This document shows positions 1 through 7,214 of a stretch of 8,074 nucleotides of DNA, piece by piece. A model generated the notes under the pieces. It was not told where the DNA came from, did not search any database, and saw nothing but the letters and a program-made list of their open reading frames with translations. Source of the stretch: Eubacteriales bacterium (GTDB lineage Bacteria; Bacillota; Clostridia; Peptostreptococcales; Anaerovoracaceae); contig JAQVOT010000049.1 in NCBI GenBank assembly GCA_028702415.1, positions 1-8,074 on the forward strand, in the 5' to 3' direction. Each line of letters begins with the position of its first letter. Positions within the stretch are counted from its first letter, which is position 1. The position numbers and the translations under genes are program-made.

Positions 1-758
1 TGGCATACAGAGCAATGTCGCTTCTGCTGAGAAGACCACCAGGACGTGAGGCGTACCCAGGAGACGTATTCTATCTGCACAGCCGTCTGCTTGAAAGAGC
101 TGCCAAGCTCTCGTATGAGCTGGGCGGAGGATCACTGACAGCATTGCCAATTATTGAAACCCAGGCAGGGGACGTATCCGCATACATTCCAACAAACGTA
201 ATTTCCATCACAGATGGTCAGATATATCTGGAATCAGAACTGTTTTTCTCAGGACAGCGCCCTGCAGTTAATGCAGGTATCTCCGTATCCAGAGTAGGTG
301 GTAATGCACAGATTAAGGCCATGAAGCAGGTATCATCGAAGATCAAACTGGAACTTGCGCAGTACAGAGAACTGGCTTCGTTCTCAATGTTCGGGTCCGA
401 TATAGATCCTGAAACCAAGGCCAGACTTGAACACGGTGAAATCCTGATGGAAATTCTGAAACAGCCTCAGTACAGCCCACTAAAGGTTGAGGATCAGGTA
501 ATAATCATTTACGCCGCCATCAACCATTACCTGGCTGAAATCGGCGTGGAATATGTAAAGGAATTCGAGAAGAGATTCCTGGAATTCATGAACTCCACAT
601 ATCCTGAAGTTGGAACATCAATCAAGACCCGGGGAAGGATGGAGGAAGAGACAGAAGCCAAACTGGTTTCGGCCATCGAAAAGTTCAAGGAAAGATTCAT
701 GAAGGAAAAAGGGATCGATCAAGCTCCTGTTGTTCAGGAAAACAAAAATGAGTTTTAG
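1..758 (+). CDS. atpA: F1 ATP synthase subunit alpha, C-terminal part (5' end outside window)
   Basis: This is the C-terminal half of the alpha subunit of F-type ATP synthase, the non-catalytic nucleotide-binding subunit of the alpha3-beta3 head on the cytoplasmic face of the membrane. The reading frame is open from the first full codon at base 3, and the visible 251 residues start well inside the nucleotide-binding domain. The near-invariant stretch [20 protein letters not shown] is present, then [20 protein letters not shown] and the alpha/beta signature [10 protein letters not shown]. That signature runs into SRVGG, whose Arg matches the family's arginine finger supplied to the neighbouring beta site. 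The C-terminal helical domain follows ([12 protein letters not shown], then [20 protein letters not shown]). The last three codons (Asn-Glu-Phe) and the TAG stop lie inside the left arm of a palindromic element (747-777). atpG starts 42 bases downstream. The Met at base 15 is internal to the family alignment and is not the start. Confidence 0.98.
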   Translation, partial: AYRAMSLLLRRPPGREAYPGDVFYLHSRLLERAAKLSYELGGGSLTALPIIETQAGDVSAYIPTNVISITDGQIYLESELFFSGQRPAVNAGISVSRVGGNAQIKAMKQVSSKIKLELAQYRELASFSMFGSDIDPETKARLEHGEILMEILKQPQYSPLKVEDQVIIIYAAINHYLAEIGVEYVKEFEKRFLEFMNSTYPEVGTSIKTRGRMEEETEAKLVSAIEKFKERFMKEKGIDQAPVVQENKNEF

Positions 759-777
759 TACACGTCCCGAAAACTCA
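747..777. repeat. Palindromic intergenic element, copy 1 (atpA-atpG)
   Basis: TGAGTTTT (749-756) and AAAACTCA (770-777) form a perfect 8 bp inverted repeat around a 13-base loop. Copy 2 at 1686-1718 has identical outer arms (AATGAGTTTT on the left and CCGAAAACTCA on the right) with the same 31-base length across that span; only the middle differs. The left arm is in frame with atpA and encodes its last residues N-E-F and the TAG stop. No T-run follows, so it is not an intrinsic terminator. It may be a REP-like dispersed repeat or an mRNA-processing or stability hairpin. The pairing is seen; the role is inferred. Confidence 0.75.
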
Positions 778-784
778 AAATAAG

Positions 785-803
785 AAAGGAGGTGTGAGTT
801 TTG
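785..803 (+). promoter_or_regulatory. Ribosome binding site and TTG start of atpG
   Basis: AAAGGAGGTG at 785-794 is a nearly full-length anti-Shine-Dalgarno match. It sits 7-8 bases before TTG at 801, and no ATG or GTG nearby is in frame. The family's conserved N-terminus (IQDIKRRIKSV) begins six residues after this TTG, which fixes the start. Confidence 0.85.
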
Positions 804-1670
804 GCGACAGAATCCATACAGGACATAAAACGAAGAATAAAATCTGTAGGCAGTACGGAACGAATAACCAATTCCATGAAGCTGGTATCAACCGGTAAGC
901 TTCGTAAGGCCAGAGCGATTTTCGAAAAAACAAACGAGAACTCACACTATATTACAAATACAATCGGTGAGTTGTTCAACTCCAGCAAAGAGGTTCCAAC
1001 TGAATACCTGGCAGGAAACCGGGAGATCAAAACCACCGCCTACATTGTGGTGACCAGTGGTAAGGGCCTTTGTGGAGGATTCAACTCAAATGTTATAAAG
1101 GAAGCCAAGGCGGATATTGACGCTGACTGGGAGCCACCGGTAATCGTTGCCATCGGAGGAAAAGGCAAGGATTACTTCGAAAAGCATGGATACGAGGTCC
1201 ACAGCTCATACCTGGCTCCGCCGGAGAATATCTCCTTCCTGGAGACAAGGGAACTTGCAAAACCAATCCTTAAGATGTATGACGACAAGGAGATAGATGA
1301 GGTAGTACTTATCTACAACTCCTTCATCAGCAGCATGGAGCAGAGGGTCAAGAACGAGATTATTCTCCCCTTTGAGATCGCGTCGGATCCGGAAATGATC
1401 ATGGATACAAAGTTTGTTGAATACGAACCCTCTGTCAAAGAGGTATTTAACTATCTGGTTCCGAAGTACGTTGAAACCAAAATCCACTCGGCAGTTGTTG
1501 AGTCCGCCACCTGCGAACCCGCAGCCCGCCGAATGGCCATGGAAAGTGCCACGGACAATGCACGGGAAATGCTGAATGACCTGAACCTGTCATACAACAA
1601 GGCCAGACAGTCAGCAATTACCGATGAGATTATAGAAATCGTAGCCGGGTCGGAAGCACAGGCAGGCTAA
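801..1670 (+). CDS. atpG: F1 ATP synthase subunit gamma
   Basis: This is the gamma subunit, the central rotor shaft whose N- and C-terminal helices form a coiled coil inside the alpha3-beta3 ring and couple proton or sodium flow to catalysis. The 289-residue length is normal for bacteria. The N-terminal helix carries IQDIKRRIKSVGSTERITNS and MKLVSTGKLRKA. The Rossmann-like middle contains VTSGKGLCGGFNSNVIKEA, where other members often have SDRGLCGG. The C-terminal helix ends in ITDEIIEIVAGSEA (about residues 273-286), which matches the gamma signature except for Ser where Ala is usual in the GA pair. Translation starts at a TTG codon. The gene lies between atpA (42-base gap) and atpD (65-base gap), and a copy of the same palindrome sits in each gap. 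Gamma is needed at one copy per three alpha and three beta, so these hairpins could help set subunit ratios; that is inference. Confidence 0.98.
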   Translation: MATESIQDIKRRIKSVGSTERITNSMKLVSTGKLRKARAIFEKTNENSHYITNTIGELFNSSKEVPTEYLAGNREIKTTAYIVVTSGKGLCGGFNSNVIKEAKADIDADWEPPVIVAIGGKGKDYFEKHGYEVHSSYLAPPENISFLETRELAKPILKMYDDKEIDEVVLIYNSFISSMEQRVKNEIILPFEIASDPEMIMDTKFVEYEPSVKEVFNYLVPKYVETKIHSAVVESATCEPAARRMAMESATDNAREMLNDLNLSYNKARQSAITDEIIEIVAGSEAQAG

Positions 1671-1685
1671 GTAAAAAAACTTGGA

Positions 1686-3130
<1,445 letters not shown>

Positions 3131-3135
3131 GTGCA

Positions 3136-3567
3136 ATGAACAGTTTCAAACTTGAAGTAATGACACCATCTAAACGGTTTTACCGCGGAGATGTTGATAT
3201 GGTCATTGTAACAACTAAAGAGGGTGACGAAGGTTTCATGGCGGGGCATGTATGGGCATGCAAGCTTCTTGAAGTTGGCGAACTCTGGATTCTGGAGAAA
3301 GGGGCCGGCAAAAGCGATTGGAAGGTTGCTGCCGTCGCCGGAGGCTTTGTTGAGATGAAGGATAGCATGATAATTTATACTGATGCCGTAGAGTGGTCAG
3401 AAGATATTGACATGGATAGAGTTTTAAGCGAGAAGGCCAGGGTTGAAGACTGGCTGGTTAAGAATCCGGATGTCGACAAGAATTCGGAGGAAATGCAGAG
3501 TGCCCGCCTGGCTCTCGCAAAGGCAGAAATCCGTGCCGGTGTAGCCAGAGGCGGCAAGAGACGATAG
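3136..3567 (+). CDS. atpC: F1 ATP synthase subunit epsilon
   Basis: This is the epsilon subunit, which caps the foot of gamma against the c-ring and can inhibit ATP hydrolysis. The 143 residues fit the family: an N-terminal beta-sandwich (about 1-85) and a C-terminal helical hairpin (about 88-138). The opening FKLEVMTPSKRFYRGDVDMV is typical. The usual GILPGHAP loop reads GFMAGHVW (33-40): Gly-His is kept but the following Ala-Pro is lost. IDMDRV at 91-96 corresponds to the I(L)DxxRA ATP-binding motif described in Bacillus epsilon, with Val replacing the last Ala. The only Shine-Dalgarno candidate is AGGA (3123-3126), 9 bases upstream inside atpD, so initiation probably depends on coupling to atpD. 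It is the last gene of the ATP synthase cluster. Confidence 0.95.
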   Translation: MNSFKLEVMTPSKRFYRGDVDMVIVTTKEGDEGFMAGHVWACKLLEVGELWILEKGAGKSDWKVAAVAGGFVEMKDSMIIYTDAVEWSEDIDMDRVLSEKARVEDWLVKNPDVDKNSEEMQSARLALAKAEIRAGVARGGKRR

Positions 3568-3584
3568 TCTTGCTGAAGAGGGGG

Positions 3585-3612
3585 GAGTGTCGCTTGGCAA
3601 TCAACGGCACTC
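3585..3612 (+). other. Hairpin just after atpC, without a T-run
   Basis: GAGTGTCG (3585-3592) pairs with CGGCACTC (3605-3612) over 8 bp with one G-U. TTG (3594-3596) and CAA (3602-3604) continue the stem after a bulged C and close a GCAAT loop. The sequence after it is GGAAATCC rather than Ts, so it does not look like an intrinsic terminator. It may protect the 3' end of the atp mRNA or mark a processing site. No better terminator for the atp operon is visible before the rplM promoter. Confidence 0.55.
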
Positions 3613-3620
3613 GGAAATCC

Positions 3621-3649
3621 TTGACATATATTATCCGGTGAGATATACT
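3621..3649 (+). promoter_or_regulatory. Near-consensus sigma-A promoter for rplM-rpsI
   Basis: TTGACA at 3621-3626 and TATACT at 3644-3649 are separated by exactly 17 bases. The -35 box is a perfect match and the -10 box is one base from TATAAT. Transcription would start around 3655-3657, giving an untranslated leader of about 215 bases before rplM. This strength suits ribosomal protein genes and separates their control from the upstream atp operon. Confidence 0.85.
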
Positions 3650-3655
3650 AACCGA

Positions 3656-3872
3656 GGTCGCGCAGATGCGCGGTTTGTAAAGGTGCAAGCAGGGAGATGC
3701 AAAAGCAGAAACGCTAATGCGTGAGCCCGGTAGCGAACACACTTGAAGTTATTTTTAAGACGCTGAAAAAGTTGCGGAGGCCATAAACGGCCACTGGGCA
3801 ACCAAGTAGGCGAAACCGAAAGCATTTGTGCTTTTTTAATGCACAAAGCAAGTAGGTAGAAAGGAAGAAGCA
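3656..3872 (+). ncRNA. Structured 5' leader of rplM-rpsI (candidate cis-regulatory RNA)
   Basis: About 215 non-coding bases lie between the predicted transcription start and rplM. Stems visible by eye are CGCGC/GCGCG (3659-3663 with 3668-3672), CGCTA/TAGCG (3712-3716 with 3731-3735), CTTGAA/TTTAAG (3742-3747 with 3754-3759, one G-U), GGCC/GGCC (3779-3782 with 3789-3792) and CTGG/CCAAG with a GCAA loop (3794-3806). The leader ends in two hairpins that cannot form together, just before the ribosome binding site. No open frame of convincing coding quality fits here. It does not match any riboswitch consensus I can recall, nor the short L13 leader of Bacillus as I remember it. Autogenous control by L13 or S9 is the simplest idea, but it is inference. 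Confidence 0.55.
3818..3849 (+). terminator. Possible attenuator: competing terminator-like and alternative hairpins before rplM
   Basis: AAAGCA (3819-3824) pairs with TGCTTT (3829-3834) around a TTTG loop. The run of six Ts at 3832-3837 makes this a weak intrinsic terminator. TTTGTGC (3825-3831) is also perfectly complementary to GCACAAA (3841-3847), and with one bulged A the pairing extends to GC/GC (3822-3823 with 3848-3849). The second hairpin uses the loop and right arm of the first, so only one can form at a time. This layout is typical of attenuation, but the terminator stem is A-T rich and a role is unproven. Confidence 0.45.
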
Positions 3873-4310
3873 ATGTCAGAAAAATCATTCATTGCAAAGC
3901 CTGCAGAAGTTGAACGTAAATGGTACGTTATCGACGCTGAGGGACAAAACCTGGGAAGAATGTGTTCACAGATAGCCACGATTCTCAGAGGAAAGAACAA
4001 GCCGACTTACACGCCGCATGTTGACTGTGGAGATTACGTAATCGTAGTAAACGCAGAGAAGGTTGCTGTAACAGGAAACAAGAGAAAAGAAAAGCTCTAC
4101 AAGAGACACACTGGATATCCGGGTGGCCTGAGAGAAACAACTATGGAAGACATGCTGAAGAAGCACCCGACAGAAGTTGTCAGACATGCTGTTAAGGGCA
4201 TGATGCCAAACGGCAAGCTTGGAAGACAGATGTACAAGAAGTTAAAGGTATATGCAGGTCCTGAGCACGAACATGCAGCTCAGAAGCCTGAAGTTCTGGT
4301 TATTAAATAG
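3873..4310 (+). CDS. rplM: 50S ribosomal protein L13
   Basis: This is ribosomal protein L13, an early-assembling protein of the large subunit that binds 23S rRNA. The 145 residues are within the usual range. Recognisable segments are [20 protein letters not shown] near the N-terminus (about 15-34), [20 protein letters not shown] (about 38-57), the core [20 protein letters not shown], the HTGYPGG turn, and the C-terminal [20 protein letters not shown] followed by YAGPEHEH. The start is ATG 3873, with AAAGGAAG (3860-3867) ending 5 bases upstream. It is the first gene of a two-gene unit with rpsI, driven by the promoter at 3621-3649 through a long leader. L13 and S9 are paired in nearly all bacteria; a position directly behind the ATP synthase operon is less familiar to me. 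Confidence 0.99.
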   Translation: MSEKSFIAKPAEVERKWYVIDAEGQNLGRMCSQIATILRGKNKPTYTPHVDCGDYVIVVNAEKVAVTGNKRKEKLYKRHTGYPGGLRETTMEDMLKKHPTEVVRHAVKGMMPNGKLGRQMYKKLKVYAGPEHEHAAQKPEVLVIK

Positions 4311-4328
4311 GAAGGGAGGAATTAAACA

Positions 4329-4724
4329 ATGGCAAAGAAACAGTACTACGGGACAGGTAGAAGAAAATCCTCAGTTGCTAGAGTTAGACTACTCCCTGGT
4401 AACGGAACATTCACCATTAACGGTAAGCCTATCGAGGAGTATTTTCCGCTGGAAATCGTAAGAAGAGAAGCATTCAGACCTTTTGAAGTCGCTGGTTGCG
4501 AGGGCAAGTTTGATGTTGTGGCTAAGCTGGAAGGCGGCGGATACACAGGACAGGCCGGGGCACTGAGACAAGGAATTTCAAGAGCTCTGTGCGAGGCAGA
4601 TAGAGACAGCTACAGAGCTGCTCTGAAGGATGCAGGTTTTCTCTCAAGAGATTCACGTATGAAGGAAAGAAAGAAGTACGGTCTCAAGAAAGCAAGAAAA
4701 GCATCACAGTTCTCAAAGCGTTAG
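4329..4724 (+). CDS. rpsI: 30S ribosomal protein S9
   Basis: This is ribosomal protein S9 of the small-subunit head, whose C-terminal tail reaches the P-site tRNA. The length of 131 residues is normal. [20 protein letters not shown] opens the protein, then the [10 protein letters not shown] loop, the [19 protein letters not shown] signature (about 69-87), the [20 protein letters not shown] block and the terminal Ser-Lys-Arg expected of the family. The start is ATG 4329, behind GGGAGG (4314-4319), and the gene begins 18 bases after the rplM stop, so the two are co-transcribed. The bidirectional terminator at 4756-4806 ends the unit. Confidence 0.99.
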   Translation: MAKKQYYGTGRRKSSVARVRLLPGNGTFTINGKPIEEYFPLEIVRREAFRPFEVAGCEGKFDVVAKLEGGGYTGQAGALRQGISRALCEADRDSYRAALKDAGFLSRDSRMKERKKYGLKKARKASQFSKR

Positions 4725-4755
4725 TCGAAACTACCAAAGATATTGTTCATGGTCG

Positions 4756-4806
4756 AAAAAAAGGAGATGTATTCATTGTAAAATGAAGCATCTCCCTTTT
4801 CTTTTT
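4756..4806. terminator. Bidirectional intrinsic terminator between rpsI and phoR
   Basis: GGAGATG (4763-4769) pairs with CATCTCC (4789-4795). Inside this, TTCATT (4772-4777) pairs with AATGAA (4782-4787) around a GTAA loop, with a small TA/G internal bulge. On the + strand it is followed by TTTTCTTTTT (4797-4806), ending rplM-rpsI. Read on the - strand it is followed by seven uninterrupted Ts (complement of 4756-4762), ending the pst-pho operon about 30 bases after the phoR stop. The convergent layout makes one shared terminator sensible. Confidence 0.9.
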
Positions 4807-4822
4807 AATCTTATCGAAAGAT

Positions 4823-6520
4823 TCAACTGAAAATGACGCGGATTTCAGTTCCCTCTCCTTCGGTACTTGTGAGCTCCAGACGGCAACCCATTCTGATTGC
4901 CGCATGCTTCACTATGGACAGCCCAAGCCCCGTTCCTCCTATACTTCGGGAATGGCTCTTGTCTACACGGAAGAAACGTTCGAATATCCGATCCTGATAT
5001 TCCGCTGGAATTCCGATTCCGGTATCCTTAACTATTATAAAGGCGTTGCTACTTGTCATAGCAGAACTAGACTGTCCTACAGTAACCGTTACTTTGCCTC
5101 CGTCTTTATTATATTTTATTGCATTTTCACAAAGGTTGTTAATCATGATGCTGCAATAGGATGGGATTACATCCGCTGAAACGTGCTCTCCGGACAGTTC
5201 AAGACTTATGCCCCTTTCCTTTGCCTTTGCATCAAGATGCTGCAGAACTTCAGCAGCAGCGTCATAAAGATCAACCGTTTCAAATTGACACTCTTCGCTG
5301 GAGTCTGTTTCATCCAGCCGCGACAGCATGAGGATGTCATCGATCAGCGCAATCATTCTGGCTGATTCCGACTTGATGTCTCCTGCAAACTTTGCAATAT
5401 CGCCCTCCTTGACGATGCCACCCAAGATCATGTCAGATACTCCGTAAATCGTTGTGAGTGGAGTTTTCAGTTCATGAGAAACATTGGAAGTAAATTCACG
5501 TCTCAATCGTTCTCTTCCTTCTTTTTCCGTGACATCGATAATGATAATTACGGCGCCATTGGAGCCCTTCTCTTCACCTGTGGTATTTTCGTATACAGGA
5601 TTAGCAATAATGCTGAAAGCTCTTTCTCCAAGCTCAAGCATCTGCTGGGAGTTGTAACCACCCAGAGCCTCTTCCACAGCTGTCCGGAAAGGCCTGCTTC
5701 TGTTAAGTTCATAGGCTGTTACAGGAGCATTGCCACTCTCACGCAAATGGCTGTCTCCGATAAGCTCTATGGCCGCCTTGTTATAAGAGAGTACTTCCTG
5801 ACGGTTATCAATCAACAGAAAACCTTCACTCATGTTGTCTGTAATTGCTTTGAATTCACGCTGCTTTCTGGTCATCTCCTCAATCTGGGTTTCGATACGT
5901 CGGTTCTGCTCACGGATTTTTGCAACCAGAGGTGCCAGCTCCGGATATGGTTCATCTTCATTTCTGTTTTCAATATCCATCTCATTTATTGGTTTTAGGA
6001 TCCTCCTTGAAACACGCCCGGATACAAGAGCGGCTAAAGCAATAGTAATGAGAAGAATCACAACAAATGGTCCCACAACCTCCTTAAGCAGGAGAGCTAC
6101 GACACTCTGCTCCGCTGAGATCCTCAGTACGTTACCGTCGTTGAGCCTTTCGGCATAATATATTGTTTTGGTAGAAAGAGTGTCCGAATATCTTACCGAA
6201 TAGGCTCTGCCATCCTCCAGTGCCCCTGCAATCTCTTCCCTGTTTTTGTGATTTTCCATCTTTTCGGCATCCGCCTTGGAATCATATATTACCGTACCGT
6301 TGGACGCTACCAGGGTAATTCGGTTCCCAATAGGAGCAATTTTCTGCAGGTAATACTCGTTATTTTCCACCTCTTCGGAAATAATATTCATTTCCGTCTT
6401 TAATTCATTCTTGATAATAGTCTCAAAATATCCATATAAGATATAGCAAACAAGAATTATACATATGAATCCTAGTCCGACACAAACGGACAGCATGCTT
6501 CGGAATATCTTCTTATTCAT
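4823..6520 (-). CDS. phoR: Phosphate regulon sensor histidine kinase PhoR
   Basis: This is a membrane sensor kinase that phosphorylates PhoP when phosphate is scarce. It has 565 residues from ATG 6520, where GGGAGG lies 5 bases upstream. The in-frame GTG at 6526 overlaps that Shine-Dalgarno and is rejected. Layout, numbered from this Met: TM helix 1 (about 9-30); an extracytoplasmic sensor region (about 33-143); TM helix 2 (about 147-167); a short HAMP-like linker (RRILKPINEM) with a coiled helix to about 218; a PAS domain starting at DNMSEGFLLIDNRQEVLSYN and ending at IIDVTEKEGRER; the H-box FTSNVSHELKTPLTTIYG with the phospho-acceptor His at 349; the N-box NNLCENAIKYN at 461-471; G1 DTGIGIP at 499-505; the F-box FERFFRVD; and G2 GGTGLGLSIVK at 528-538. 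All catalytic motifs are intact. The start overlaps the end of phoP by 8 bases. The PhoR name rests on architecture and operon context. Confidence 0.93.
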   Translation of the reverse strand: MNKKIFRSMLSVCVGLGFICIILVCYILYGYFETIIKNELKTEMNIISEEVENNEYYLQKIAPIGNRITLVASNGTVIYDSKADAEKMENHKNREEIAGALEDGRAYSVRYSDTLSTKTIYYAERLNDGNVLRISAEQSVVALLLKEVVGPFVVILLITIALAALVSGRVSRRILKPINEMDIENRNEDEPYPELAPLVAKIREQNRRIETQIEEMTRKQREFKAITDNMSEGFLLIDNRQEVLSYNKAAIELIGDSHLRESGNAPVTAYELNRSRPFRTAVEEALGGYNSQQMLELGERAFSIIANPVYENTTGEEKGSNGAVIIIIDVTEKEGRERLRREFTSNVSHELKTPLTTIYGVSDMILGGIVKEGDIAKFAGDIKSESARMIALIDDILMLSRLDETDSSEECQFETVDLYDAAAEVLQHLDAKAKERGISLELSGEHVSADVIPSYCSIMINNLCENAIKYNKDGGKVTVTVGQSSSAMTSSNAFIIVKDTGIGIPAEYQDRIFERFFRVDKSHSRSIGGTGLGLSIVKHAAIRMGCRLELTSTEGEGTEIRVIFS

Positions 6521-7187
6521 CAGCACCTCCCAGTCGGTATCCGACTCCGCGAACTGTCTCCACGATGGAACCTGCTTCTCCCAGCTTCCCCCTCAAAGTC
6601 CTCACATGTACATCCACAGTTCTGCTTTCACCATCAAAATCATATCCCCATATCCGGGATAGAATTTCATCCCTTGTCAGAACAGCTCCCTTGCTCTCGA
6701 GCAAAAGCAGCAGTAGGCTGAACTCCTTATACGTCAATTCGACATTCCTGTCCTTGACCATAACCAAATGTCTGGATACATCGACTTTTAAGGGTCCCTG
6801 TACGTATTCGGTCATTTGCTTTTCGCCGGTCCTTCTGAGCAGTGATCTGATTCTCGAGATCAGCTCCATTGTGCCAAAAGGCTTGCTGATATAATCATCA
6901 GCACCGCTGTCAAGCCCAACTACCTTATCATATTCTGTTCCCTTAGCCGTTAGCATTATTATTGGAAGTGCCGACGTCTTAGGATTGCTTCGAATTTTCT
7001 TCAGAATCGAAATCCCATCTTCATCAGGAAGCATAATATCAAGCAGCAAAAGCTCCGGTTTTTCCTTTGCCATCCCATTCCAGAAGTCATCCGGATGCTC
7101 GAAACCTACAGCTTCGAAGCCTGAATTCCTTAGCGCATATATTACAAAGTTTCTAATATTCTCATCGTCTTCCAGCATGTATATCAT
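6513..7187 (-). CDS. phoP: Phosphate response regulator PhoP (OmpR/PhoB family)
   Basis: This is a DNA-binding response regulator, the partner of the PhoR encoded next to it. It has 224 residues from ATG 7187, 8 bases after GGAGG (7200-7196). The in-frame GTG at 7196 shares a base with that Shine-Dalgarno and is rejected. The receiver domain (about 1-117) has the acidic pair D7-D8, the phospho-acceptor D50 in LLLLDIMLPDEDG, T80 in IIMLTAKG and K102 in YISKPF, so it should be phosphorylatable. The C-terminal winged-helix domain (about 128-221) shows LTYKEFSLLLLL, VLTRDEILSRIWGYDFDGES, RTVDVHVRTLRGKLG and VRGVGYRL, as in the OmpR/PhoB class. It lies 27 bases after phoU and overlaps phoR (ATG 6520, TAA 6515-6513). 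Autoregulation through a Pho box upstream of the operon is likely, but that region is outside the window. Confidence 0.95.
   Translation of the reverse strand: MIYMLEDDENIRNFVIYALRNSGFEAVGFEHPDDFWNGMAKEKPELLLLDIMLPDEDGISILKKIRSNPKTSALPIIMLTAKGTEYDKVVGLDSGADDYISKPFGTMELISRIRSLLRRTGEKQMTEYVQGPLKVDVSRHLVMVKDRNVELTYKEFSLLLLLLESKGAVLTRDEILSRIWGYDFDGESRTVDVHVRTLRGKLGEAGSIVETVRGVGYRLGGADE
6518..6530 (-). promoter_or_regulatory. Start-deciding ribosome binding site of phoR
   Basis: Read on the - strand, GGGAGG is followed by TGCTG and then ATG (6520). The Shine-Dalgarno also creates an in-frame GTG at 6526 that could be mistaken for the start, but that codon would have no spacer. The site lies inside the last codons of phoP, so PhoR synthesis is probably coupled to PhoP translation. 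Confidence 0.8.
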
Positions 7188-7200
7188 TATGCTCACCTCC
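7185..7200 (-). promoter_or_regulatory. Start-deciding ribosome binding site of phoP
   Basis: On the - strand GGAGG (7200-7196) is followed by an 8-base spacer and ATG 7187. The in-frame GTG at 7196-7194 shares its first base with this Shine-Dalgarno and cannot be the functional start. The family N-terminus MIYxxEDDENIR fits the ATG. Confidence 0.8.
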
Positions 7201-7214
7201 TCGCCCTTATCATA

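Noticed and set aside
747..777. Hairpin after atpA as an intrinsic terminator
   Set aside because: No T-run follows, and the atpG ribosome binding site comes directly after it within one operon.
3680..3740. Words resembling the c-di-GMP-I riboswitch core (GGGAGATGCAAAAGC and GAGCCCGGTAGCG)
   Set aside because: The order, the paired helices and the tetraloop receptor of that class cannot be assembled from this stretch, and control of ribosomal protein genes by c-di-GMP would be unexpected. A covariance-model search would settle it.
3656..3872. T-box or cobalamin-type riboswitch before rplM (GCCACTGG hairpin and terminator-like stem)
   Set aside because: I find no T-box sequence (TGGNACCGCG type) and no complete B12 box; the resemblance stops at one short hairpin.
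3458..3888. Two - strand open frames (94 and 85 codons) across the atpC end and the rplM leader
   Set aside because: Both run across the strong + strand promoter and the paired stems. Their translations look like random composition, and the 94-codon frame overlaps atpC.
4252..4461. 69-codon + strand open frame overlapping rplM and rpsI
   Set aside because: It is an out-of-frame reading through two certain ribosomal protein genes.
5474..6158. Open frames of 174 and 108 codons on the + strand across phoR
   Set aside because: They lie wholly antisense to phoR, whose kinase motifs are intact; their translations show no recognisable domain and they are shadows.
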